From Bacteroidales bacterium (GTDB lineage: Bacteria; Bacteroidota; Bacteroidia; Bacteroidales; VadinHA17), in contig JALHSP010000026.1 in NCBI GenBank assembly GCA_022865305.1, positions 186,001 to 250,000 on the forward strand: DNA of 64,000 bases, in the 5' to 3' direction. Below are positions 42,959 to 49,962 of the stretch, in pieces. Numbering within the stretch: position 1 is the stretch's first letter; every line of letters starts with the position of its first letter. Below the pieces are notes generated by a model. That model saw only the letters and a program-made list of their open reading frames with translations. It had not been told where the DNA came from and did no database searches. A program made the position numbers and the translations under genes.

Positions 42959-43013
42959 TTGAGGAATCCCGCCCTGCGGGGTAAACTCCGTGACGAAATC
43001 CCGCAAAGCGGGA
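42959..43013 (+). repeat. REP-like double hairpin, copy 4 (most complete)
   Basis: Starts ttgaggaatcccgccctgcg, then gggtaaactccgtgacgaaa, then a second stem tcccgcaaagcggga. It is preceded by gacaaaagataaaagtaaaaa, which also precedes copy 6 on the other strand. It follows decamer repeats caaaggcacaaaggctcaac (42868-42912). Confidence 0.85.
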
Positions 43014-43064
43014 ATAAATGACACTCAGTACCGCACGCCGCATTCCGGCCGCCGAACACCACTA

Positions 43065-43514
43065 TTATTTGTCGTATCTTTTATAACCAACAGGTTTCAT
43101 TCTAGGCCTCTCTTTTTCTTTCTGATGTAATGCATCTATCTTTTTCAGGAGAAAATGGAAGACTTCGTTTAACTTATCGTCAAGATTCCTGATTTCATTT
43201 TTCAATTCGCTGTTTTCTAAAAGAAGGGCACGGTACCTGGCAAATGCTCTCATTATTTCTATATTTACCTTAATGGCTTTCTCTGAACTAAGTACCGATG
43301 AAAGCATTGCAACGCCCTGCTCAGTAAATGCCATAGGTGAATATCTGGTCCCGCCCCATTTTGAGGACGCATTTTGCGACCTCAAATTAAAGAACTCCTC
43401 ATCTGTAAGGACAAACATAAAATCTTCCGGAAATCTGCTAATATTTCTGCGAACCTGCTCTTTCAATCTTTTGGTTTCAACTCCATAAAGTGCTGCAAGA
43501 TCATAATCAAGCAT
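43065..43514 (-). CDS. ORF6N-domain protein, 5' end probably frameshifted
   Basis: 149 residues from the first usable ATG (MLDYDLAALYGVETKRLKEQ), which falls inside the ORF6N domain. In-frame codons upstream of it still read SLIFKIRGYKV, the expected start of this domain, but run to a TAA with no ATG. One base away in frame, an ATG at 43573 reads GAA TTA TAA; adding one A (ATG GAA ATT ATA AAA) would give a normal start, so a 1-nt deletion in an A-rich tract is likely. ORF6N domains bind DNA in phage-type regulators. The promoter at 43620-43652 supports an original start near 43573. Downstream are a coiled C-terminus and charged tail. Confidence 0.75.
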   Translation of the reverse strand: MLDYDLAALYGVETKRLKEQVRRNISRFPEDFMFVLTDEEFFNLRSQNASSKWGGTRYSPMAFTEQGVAMLSSVLSSEKAIKVNIEIMRAFARYRALLLENSELKNEIRNLDDKLNEVFHFLLKKIDALHQKEKERPRMKPVGYKRYDK

Positions 43515-43619
43515 GACTTTATATCCTCTTATTTTAAATATAAGAGAATTATAATCAGCTTTTATAATTCCATTTTAATATTGATTCGAATTGTTCATGA
43601 TGCAGTGAGCATCTCAGAC

Positions 43620-43652
43620 CAAATTTACGAAAAAATGTTGTAGTAATTCAAA
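43620..43652 (-). promoter_or_regulatory. Promoter of the ORF6N gene
   Basis: Minus strand TTTG (43652-43649), 21 nt, TAAATTTG (43627-43620), an exact pattern. Transcription would begin about 40 nt before the ATG at 43573. Confidence 0.6.
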
Positions 43653-43898
43653 AATATTTATGAAGAATTTATCAGATGCAGACCTATGGTAACAACGACT
43701 AAGTAGAATGATAAAGGTTTTAGAGGAGGTAAAGGCTCTTATAAAAATGGACTGCATGAATACATGTTGAGGATCCCAGCGACGAAATCCCGGGAGCGCA
43801 GTGATTCGGGAACCGCAAGACCGGCAAGACTGGCAAGACCTGCAAGACGTCGCTCGGTTTTCCAAAAGAAAATCCAAATTAATAATTACGGATTCACT
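43653..43898. repeat. REP-like copy 5 and CAAGACTGG tandem repeats
   Basis: No gene. A partial REP-like copy (43765-43812: ttgaggatcccagcgacgaa then atcccgggagcgca) lacks the first stem and is followed by ccggcaagactggcaagacc tandem units (43808-43850). Confidence 0.65.
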
Positions 43899-43906
43899 TA
43901 TCTTTG
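43899..43906 (+). promoter_or_regulatory. -7 box of the TonB receptor gene
   Basis: TATCTTTG, an exact TAnnTTTG box, 48 nt before the ATG at 43954. No TTTG at the usual distance upstream, so the -33 part is weak or absent. Confidence 0.4.
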
Positions 43907-43953
43907 ATAGTTATTAATAAAAGAAAACATTTACAGGTTTAAACATATCCGAA

Positions 43954-46503
43954 ATGAGAAGTCTGGCATTAGTAATAATTCTTTTAACAATAAGCGCCGG
44001 AACAGGTGTTTTTGCCCAAAGTGGAAGTATTACAGGTGTTGTTACTGACAAAGCCACTAATGATAAGATACCTTTCGCAAATATTGTGGCTATTCTTAAA
44101 AGTAATACAGCTTCAGTAAAAGGTACAGTATCAGATAAGGATGGGAAGTTCGGTATTGATAATCTTCCGTTTGGAAATTATAATGTAGTGATATCATTTA
44201 TCGGGTATGAGCCTGATACCATAAGAAATATTGATATTGACAGACAAATCCAACAGGTAAATATAGGGGAAATACAGCTTAGTGCCATAACATTTGCTTT
44301 AGGTGAAGTAGTAGTAAAAGATCTTGCTGAAACAGCAACTGCTAAATTAGACCGGATTACATACAATGTCCGGGATTTTGAGACTACCAAAGGTGGTAAT
44401 GCTTCTGATGTATTAAATAAATTGCCTTCAGTATCAATCGATCCGGATGGTGTAATTTCAGTAAGAGGAACATCCGATTTTATGGTCTATCTTAATGGGA
44501 AACCTTCTCAGATGGAACCCTCGCAGCTTCTGGCGCAGATCCCTGCCAGTACTATTGAAAGTATTGATGTAATTACCGTACCATCTGCGAAATATGATGC
44601 GCAGGGGAAAGGTGGGATTATTAATATTACAACCAAAAAAACCGGTGAAAAAGGGATGTCAGTCTCTGCAAGCGTATTAACAGGCGGCGCACCTTGGGGC
44701 AATTATACCGATCAACTAAGCAACTATAGCTTAAACGATAACCGGTTGGGAGGCTCATTGAACTTCATTTATAATAAGAACAAACTATCATTGTACGGAG
44801 GGTCAAATTTCAACAAAAAGGATGTGAACGGAACACGTCCCGGTTATGCAAGACTGCTGCAGGAAAACGGGTCATATTATCACATGATGGTATCAGATGG
44901 CTTGCGGCCCGAATGGTCCAGGAATTATACTGCAAATGCCGCAATGGACTATCAGCTAAACAACAGATCAGTTATTTCAGCATCATATTTTTATGGAAAC
45001 AGGAACGACGGCCGGTCTGCCTTTTATAAATACCACAACTTTTATGGTGATGAAGATAAAAACCCGATAACTGGTGTTCCTGTTGAAGATGACTGGATAT
45101 ATAACCCGAATAAACGTAACCGATATGGTATTTTTCACACAGCCAATATCGATTATACCCGGAAAACCGATAATAATTCAGAGTTGAAAATTTCTGCATT
45201 ATTCGAACATTCGGAGCTGAGGCGTGATATGGATAATCTCCGGAACCAGTCCACACCTTTATTTAACGTTACCGGCGATCTTGAAGAGCATTTTATACAA
45301 ACAGACGATACTCCTCTTGATGGCTACAGACTATCGGTGGATTATACAAAAAAGCTGAACAACGGACATACATTAAGTCTGGGGATACAACCACAGTATT
45401 TTTTAACCTCCGGGTCATTCAGCTTTGACACACTTAACGTCTTAAACAATATATGGGGTGATTATAATTACTTTGAAAACGCCATTGACTTCAGACGTGG
45501 GATTTATGCCGGATATGCAGATTACTCAGGCAGTGCGGGTAAATTTAAATTTTTGGCCGGATTAAGGCTTGAATATACGGATCAGGTCCTGGATATGGAA
45601 AATCCTGATTACTTCACAATCTTTGACAGAGTAAAAAAATCCAGGTATGATGTACACAGGTTAGACTGGTTTCCCTCAATACATCTGAGTTACAATATTT
45701 CGGAAAAGAATAAAGTTACAATAGCATCCAGCAGAAGAATAAGCAGGCCGCCTTTAATTAATATGACACCTTTTCTGTACCGGGAGCACTATGAGGTTTA
45801 CGTCGTAGGAGACCCTGCACTTGAACCGGAATATCTGACGAGTCTTGAGCTTGCTTTTAATAACAAAGCTGAAAAGCATAATATCAGCCTTACCGGATAT
45901 TATCGTGGTACTGATAACGCGGTTTTTCGGGTTAACACCGTGTACGAAGAAGAGAATGTGCTGATACGAAGCTATACCAATTCTGCAAACACCCGGGCAA
46001 CAGGGATGGAACTTGCAATGAATTTTGAAGCAGGTACTTTTGGAAGGTTTATTATAAGCAGTTCCGTGTACAATTTCAAGGTTGAAGCGGATATTTTTGA
46101 ATATAAAGAGAATAACAGAAGTACCAACTGGAGTCTTAAAGGGAATGCGAATTTCATGCTGACAGAATCATTAAAATTTACGATTGATTTTGATATGAAA
46201 TCAGCAACTGTCACTGCACAGGGAAGAGATGAAATGTTCTATATGGCCAACACATCATTGAATTACACGCCAAATCAGCTCAAAGGATGGGATTTTTCCC
46301 TGAAAGCGCTTGATATTTTAAGATCAAATATAACCAGACTAAATACACGTGCGTATGATGCTGGCGGCACCCGGATATTCTATCAGGAAATTGAATATAA
46401 TCGTTACGGTCCGATAGTTGAATTAAACGTATCCTATGCTTTTAATATGACCGGTAAATCAGGTAAAAAAATTGAAAGTTCTTTTGGTAAAGAGCAGTTC
46501 TGA
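43954..46503 (+). CDS. TonB-dependent receptor, OMP_b-brl_3 type (849 aa)
   Basis: Signal peptide to about residue 22 (LLTISAGTGVFAQ). CarboxypepD_reg-like domain (GSITGVVTDKATNDKIPFAN, VISFIGYEPDTI), plug with GNASDVLNKLPSVSIDPDGV and VPSAKYDAQGKGGIINITTK, and a barrel of the OMP_b-brl_3 type with the last strand rich in aromatics. These receptors often carry peptides, siderophores or other compounds and lack a SusD partner. It stands alone, with its own promoter. Confidence 0.93.
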   Translation: MRSLALVIILLTISAGTGVFAQSGSITGVVTDKATNDKIPFANIVAILKSNTASVKGTVSDKDGKFGIDNLPFGNYNVVISFIGYEPDTIRNIDIDRQIQQVNIGEIQLSAITFALGEVVVKDLAETATAKLDRITYNVRDFETTKGGNASDVLNKLPSVSIDPDGVISVRGTSDFMVYLNGKPSQMEPSQLLAQIPASTIESIDVITVPSAKYDAQGKGGIINITTKKTGEKGMSVSASVLTGGAPWGNYTDQLSNYSLNDNRLGGSLNFIYNKNKLSLYGGSNFNKKDVNGTRPGYARLLQENGSYYHMMVSDGLRPEWSRNYTANAAMDYQLNNRSVISASYFYGNRNDGRSAFYKYHNFYGDEDKNPITGVPVEDDWIYNPNKRNRYGIFHTANIDYTRKTDNNSELKISALFEHSELRRDMDNLRNQSTPLFNVTGDLEEHFIQTDDTPLDGYRLSVDYTKKLNNGHTLSLGIQPQYFLTSGSFSFDTLNVLNNIWGDYNYFENAIDFRRGIYAGYADYSGSAGKFKFLAGLRLEYTDQVLDMENPDYFTIFDRVKKSRYDVHRLDWFPSIHLSYNISEKNKVTIASSRRISRPPLINMTPFLYREHYEVYVVGDPALEPEYLTSLELAFNNKAEKHNISLTGYYRGTDNAVFRVNTVYEEENVLIRSYTNSANTRATGMELAMNFEAGTFGRFIISSSVYNFKVEADIFEYKENNRSTNWSLKGNANFMLTESLKFTIDFDMKSATVTAQGRDEMFYMANTSLNYTPNQLKGWDFSLKALDILRSNITRLNTRAYDAGGTRIFYQEIEYNRYGPIVELNVSYAFNMTGKSGKKIESSFGKEQF

Positions 46504-46536
46504 TCCCGGCACCCGACACCCGACCTGCACGACCGC

Positions 46537-46599
46537 TTACTCTTCCTTCTTCTCCCCGGCAAAGGCGCCTTCCCCATAAGAGACGAAAATCACTTTGAC
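46537..46599 (-). pseudogene. C-terminal relic of the same family as the 10125-10394 relic
   Basis: Twenty codons ending in TAA read VKVIFVSYGEGAFAGEKKEE. They match the C-terminus of the relic at 10125-10394 (GKVIFATYGEGTFTGIKKVQ) in about 11 positions. There is no start codon; upstream codons are interrupted. Both are therefore remains of one gene family. Confidence 0.55.
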
Positions 46600-46601
46600 T
46601 T

Positions 46602-46859
46602 TTAATAATATTTTGGTTTAAACCGTTTAATTATTGTCCAGGCAACACTTGGGAGCCTGTCCCAATCCGTATCGGAAGTATTATTCAGTCGATAGAGTAT
46701 GCCCAAATCAAGAGCTATAATTGTTCTTCTGATGTAAAATTCCCTGCCAAGTCGCCAGTTAAAGTATTTATTGTTTTTAGGAGGCTCGAACAGACACGAA
46801 TCCCGGGTAATTGCTGAGTCATGCTGCATTTTCTTTATTGTTTTTTTGAGATGGTTCAC
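46602..46859 (-). CDS. Small hypothetical protein
   Basis: 85 residues, basic and aromatic-rich (NKYFNWRLGREFYIRRTIIA; AWTIIKRFKPKYY). No signal peptide or known motif. Its stop is 2 nt from the relic above. The codons look plausible but there is no operon or family support. It may be a fragment. Confidence 0.35.
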   Translation of the reverse strand: MNHLKKTIKKMQHDSAITRDSCLFEPPKNNKYFNWRLGREFYIRRTIIALDLGILYRLNNTSDTDWDRLPSVAWTIIKRFKPKYY

Positions 46860-46957
46860 CTCAGCATAATAATCTCAAGAACCACTGAAAAGAACAGTGC
46901 TAAACCATTCACCAGGTCCTCTGAATTGGGGGACTTGGGTGAATTGGTAAAAATAAA

Positions 46958-46990
46958 TTTGACTTGTATTATATTAATCTCGTACCTTTG
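46958..46990 (+). promoter_or_regulatory. Promoter of the 151-aa lipoprotein gene
   Basis: TTTG (46958-46961), 21 nt, TACCTTTG (46983-46990): an exact Bacteroidetes pattern, with a leader of about 58 nt to the ATG at 47055. Confidence 0.65.
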
Positions 46991-47054
46991 TAATAGTCAT
47001 TGCCCCCACAAGTTAATTTTCAATATTTGTCACGATTATCATCAATAATTAATT

Positions 47055-47510
47055 ATGAGATATATTCGAATTATTTTTGTTTTATTCTTATTAACTCTTA
47101 TCTGGTTTTATCTTGCCAGGTGCAAAGAAGATAGCCCTCCTCTAACAATGACTTTACGTGATAAGCCACTCCCTTTAATCAAAAATTGCATTAAGGGGAA
47201 ATGGAAGCTTCAATATGTATATGGAGGACTCATAACACATAAGTATATTGATACGTACAATTCTTACATGATTTTAAGTCCAGACCACATAATTATGGGA
47301 AATGATTCAATAGGAGTTTTTGTCGATACAACTATTATATGGGTTAGGACTGATATAGGATCTAATGATTTCACATATTTACTAAGGTATTCACGGTCAA
47401 ACTACCCGTTCCCCATAAATTACATTATCGATCAAATTAAGAATGATACTTTAATAATTAGAGAATATTTGGATGACGGTTTTGATTACTACTATACTAA
47501 AATATATTAG
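47055..47510 (+). CDS. Small lipocalin-like lipoprotein, unknown
   Basis: 151 residues. A hydrophobic signal ends in LARCKEDSP (Cys 23), a probable lipobox. The rest is a beta-rich domain starting IKGKWKLQYVYGGLITHKY, which resembles lipocalin-like domains that start with a GxWxL strand. Later strands include DSIGVFVDTTIIWVRTD and IIDQIKNDTLIIREYLDDG. The family is not certain. It has a good promoter and a low-GC composition, unlike its GC-rich neighbours at 47.6 kb. Confidence 0.6.
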   Translation: MRYIRIIFVLFLLTLIWFYLARCKEDSPPLTMTLRDKPLPLIKNCIKGKWKLQYVYGGLITHKYIDTYNSYMILSPDHIIMGNDSIGVFVDTTIIWVRTDIGSNDFTYLLRYSRSNYPFPINYIIDQIKNDTLIIREYLDDGFDYYYTKIY

Positions 47511-47531
47511 CTGATTTTAAATCATAATCTT

Positions 47532-47654
47532 ATGAAAACTTACACAAAATTATTAACCCTATTCCTGTTAAGTCTTAATGTTTTAATTTCCAAAGCTCAG
47601 CAGAATGATAGGTGTTCGGGTTGCTCTCTTTATGTTGTATTGCAGAATGCATAG
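47532..47654 (+). pseudogene. Truncated 5' end of a secreted protein gene
   Basis: Opens with a good signal peptide, MKTYTKLLTLFLLSLNVLIS then KAQQ, and ends after 40 codons at a TAG in higher-GC sequence. The break near 47590 coincides with a change in base composition, so an insertion or deletion seems to have removed the rest of the gene. Confidence 0.55.
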
Positions 47655-48132
47655 GTCTTAGGTATAGAACATAAATCGCAACCCTCACTATTGATAAGTG
47701 CTCGCCTGCTGCAGCCAATTTTAATCGGCATTCGTGGGTTTGCATAAAGCAATATTTCATGACACAGCAAGGCCAAGCCCTACCGGGTTCATGCTGAAGC
47801 CTTGCTTTAGTCATTCAATAACCCCACTTCATATGCCGAAAATTGTCTGCTACTCGCGGCGGCTCGCGACAGACTGAATTTGATTGATGGTATTTAGGAT
47901 GTCTAATGAACAACAAATGATAAAGTGTCTTTTAGGTAATGTATTGGTTATTTTGAAGATATAATGAAATTAAGGATACTTTTTATTGACTTATATCAAG
48001 TTAAATAGTAAATTTGATAGCTATAATGTCTGATATTCTAATAATCAATAGGGTTGCAATGATTTTATTAAGTTTTTAGTGTTAAACATGAATTACTTTA
48101 AGATTTATCAATAATAATGAGACAATAAGTAT
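47655..48132. other. Unexplained segment with a GC-richer core
   Basis: About 47600-47900 is GC-richer than its flanks and includes ccaagccctaccgggttcat, tgctactcgcggcggctcgc and an imperfect inverted pair gcaaccc (47678) / gggtttgc (47738). Such a patch between AT-rich small genes could be an insertion, but no transposase, ends or attC-like core can be shown. The remainder is AT-rich without a gene. A 79-codon minus frame here (47575-47814) has no support. Confidence 0.4.
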
Positions 48133-48321
48133 TTGATTTTTATTTTATTACTTAATATACTATATTTTTATCATCAAAATGATAACTTTTACTGGACCTC
48201 AATTAGAGGTCAGGCGAAATATAATCTTAAAGATGTCGAGAGTGCTTGTTTGGATTGGAGCAAAGCTGGTGAACTGGGTGTTAAACAAGCGTATGAACAA
48301 ATTGCACAGTATTGTAATTAG
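48133..48321 (+). pseudogene. C-terminal fragment of a TPR/Sel1-like protein
   Basis: The last ~40 codons read RGQAKYNLKDVESACLDWSK then AGELGVKQAYEQIAQYCN, the usual last repeat of Bacteroidota TPR/Sel1-type proteins, ending in TAG. The upstream part is hydrophobic and unrelated, and starts only at a TTG. It is a 3' gene fragment, possibly the matching end of a gene that was interrupted. Confidence 0.6.
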
Positions 48322-48690
48322 AAATTCACAGATTCTAAGCTTAAATCCCAAAAGATATATTTTGAATGTACGAATTGCAATGAAATTCAATTCAGGAATC
48401 CTCAATTTGGATATTATGATCGCGAAACAAGTGTTTTGTTTTCCATTTCAGTTGTTAACAATACAAAAGATGTTTTATGGATAATAAAAGTTAAATATAG
48501 ATGTCAAGATTCTTCTGGGAATGATACAGATTCTGGAACATATGAATTTAATGGAATAATGCATCCTTTAGTTCATTCTAAGTCAGCAAAAAGAGAATCA
48601 GTTGATATAAAATTCCCGGCTGGCGGAAAAATTATCTTTGAAGTCGAATCATATAAAGTATGGCCATGTCCAACTGATGATCCTTGTTAA
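48322..48690 (+). pseudogene. Fragment of a Cys-containing hypothetical protein
   Basis: The frame of the TPR fragment continues after its TAG and reads ...KIYFECTNCNEIQFRNPQ... to LVHSKSAKRESVDIKFPAGG and PCPTDDPC, ending at TAA 48688-48690. It has a CxxC pair like a zinc ribbon. There is no ATG, GTG or TTG in frame for the first ~110 nt; the first ATG (48436) would give 84 residues. Probably another truncated gene; a small intact gene from 48436 is possible. Confidence 0.4.
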
Positions 48691-48732
48691 AGGCTAAAAA
48701 TGTTTCAGCTATGTTTCAGTAGTAACAAACAA

Positions 48733-48765
48733 AAAAGCCTCGATATGATAGTGTATCAAGGCTTT
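48733..48765 (-). terminator. Terminator of tRNA-Leu
   Basis: On the minus strand, AAAGCCTTGATA ... TATCGAGGCTTT forms a stem (one G-T pair), followed by a run of six T. It lies 16 nt past the tRNA 3' end. Confidence 0.8.
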
Positions 48766-48780
48766 ATATGTTTGAAAAAG

Positions 48781-48864
48781 TACCCGGAGCCGGGATCGAA
48801 CCGGCACAGTATTGCTACCACTGGTGTTTGAGACCAGCGCGTCTACCAATTCCGCCATCCGGGC
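48781..48864 (-). tRNA. tRNA-Leu (anticodon CAA)
   Basis: 84 nt, class II with a long variable arm. The acceptor stem is GCCCGGA / TCCGGGT with a G-T first pair. The D-arm is GGCGGAATTGGTAGACGC. The anticodon stem-loop is CTGGT-CTCAAAC-ACCAG (anticodon CAA, codon UUG). The T-arm is GCCGGTTCGATCCCGGC. The terminal CCA is not encoded (A then CTT follows). A terminator follows at 48733. Confidence 0.97.
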
Positions 48865-48981
48865 GTGTCTCAAGGACTGCGAAAATAGATAAATTTGATC
48901 TCCTTACAAATATTTTGTATCTATTTTTTGCTCCTTCAACACCTTAAACTTTTTCAACTTTAATTTACCCACCCCAAGCCC

Positions 48982-49099
48982 CTCCCAGGAGGGGATCCTT
49001 ATGATTGCCCTGACCTCCCGTCCTTAGGCCGGAACAGGCTCTCCCAGGAGGGGATCCTTATGATTACCCTGACCTCCCGTCCTTCGTCCGGGACAGGCT
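48982..49099 (+). repeat. 59-bp tandem duplication
   Basis: Two adjacent units (48982-49040 and 49041-49099) begin ctcccaggaggggatcctta and include ccctgacctcccgtcctt before a diverged end (aggccggaac / cgtccgggac). Differences are few. Each unit has a cccaggagggg stem. A related accccggccctc...gggacaggct sequence appears at 63569-63605. Confidence 0.85.
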
Positions 49100-49182
49100 T
49101 CCGCTTTGCGGGATTTCGTCACGGAGTTTACCCCGCTGGGCGGGGTTCCTCAACTTTTTACTTTTATCTTTTGTCTTTATCA
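49100..49182 (-). repeat. REP-like double hairpin, copy 6 (inverted)
   Basis: On the minus strand it reads TTGAGGAACCCCGCCCAGCG, GGGTAAACTCCGTGACGAAA, TCCCGCAAAGCGG, preceded by GACAAAAGATAAAAGTAAAAA, matching copy 4. The leader part overlaps the last codons and stop of the DUF1080 gene (the KDKR and TAA codons). Confidence 0.8.
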
Positions 49183-49946
49183 AGCCTTAGCAACTCCACC
49201 TTCCTGAACTCCACCGGGTGACTCTCCGCCTGCAGACAAATATATCCTTCTTTTATCAAAGTGCCATCCGGTAAAGGATAGCCTTCGGGTGCTCCGCCAA
49301 CCTGAGGCTTGTTGTAGGTAAGCACTGTATCTCCTTCAAGAATATGATGTATCACACTGTCACCAAGAACCACAAATTCAGCCGTAACCCATACATCACC
49401 ATGATATGTCTTTGATTTCGAGTTGGTGCAATGTCTTGTTATAAGCTGACCGTTCATTTCAATATGAGTTCCCGGAGTACAAACATTACTCGTTGTCCGC
49501 TCAGCAACACCATCTCCACCCAGAAATTGCGCTTCGATTGATACCGGGAAATCCTGATCCATAGTCATCGAAGCTGCAGATTGTGAATGAAGCATGACTC
49601 CGCTGTTCCTGAAAGCCCATGACGGTCCCTCCGGAACCTGCTCACCTGTAAAGCGATATTCGATCCTGAGCTTGTAAAAGGAGAATGGCTCCTTATAAAA
49701 GATATGACCAAATTCATTATTGAACTTGTCAAATCCTTCATACCGGACTTTCATTATTCCATCCTCAACCCTGAAGATGTTCTTGTAGTTGTTGTTAAGT
49801 TCATAACCTTTGATCTTGATATCCCATCCGGTCAGATCTTTTCCGTTGAACAGCTGTATCCAGTTCTCTTTTTGGGTTTTACCGGTTCCGGTTCCGCAGG
49901 ATGCTGCGAACAGCAATAATGTCAGTAAAATAAGGGTATTTTTCAT
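49164..49946 (-). CDS. DUF1080 (3-keto-disaccharide hydrolase-like) lipoprotein
   Basis: 260 residues. Lipoprotein signal LILLTLLLFAASCGTGTG. The concanavalin-like DUF1080 domain fills the rest: WIQLFNGKDLTGWDIKIKGY, FRVEDGIMKVRYEGFDKF, FRNSGVMLHSQ and the last strand EGYICLQAESHPVEFRKVEL, all family landmarks. Recent work links the family to hydrolysis of 3-keto-glycosides. It is probably in the periplasm or on the surface. The final KDKR and stop lie in the REP-like repeat. Confidence 0.92.
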   Translation of the reverse strand: MKNTLILLTLLLFAASCGTGTGKTQKENWIQLFNGKDLTGWDIKIKGYELNNNYKNIFRVEDGIMKVRYEGFDKFNNEFGHIFYKEPFSFYKLRIEYRFTGEQVPEGPSWAFRNSGVMLHSQSAASMTMDQDFPVSIEAQFLGGDGVAERTTSNVCTPGTHIEMNGQLITRHCTNSKSKTYHGDVWVTAEFVVLGDSVIHHILEGDTVLTYNKPQVGGAPEGYPLPDGTLIKEGYICLQAESHPVEFRKVELLRLDKDKR

Positions 49947-49962
49947 AGCATTGGTTTATGTG

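Noticed and set aside
47575-47814. 79-codon minus-strand frame
   Set aside because: It overlaps the truncated secreted gene and the GC-richer patch and has no recognisable protein features.
47600-47900. Integron cassette or attC site
   Set aside because: The inverted pair is imperfect, does not fit the RYYYAAC/GTTRRRY order, and no integrase is present.
48133-48690. Read-through fusion of the TPR fragment with the Cys-rich fragment across a TAG
   Set aside because: The TPR part ends where such proteins normally end (QIAQYCN), so two separate fragments are simpler.
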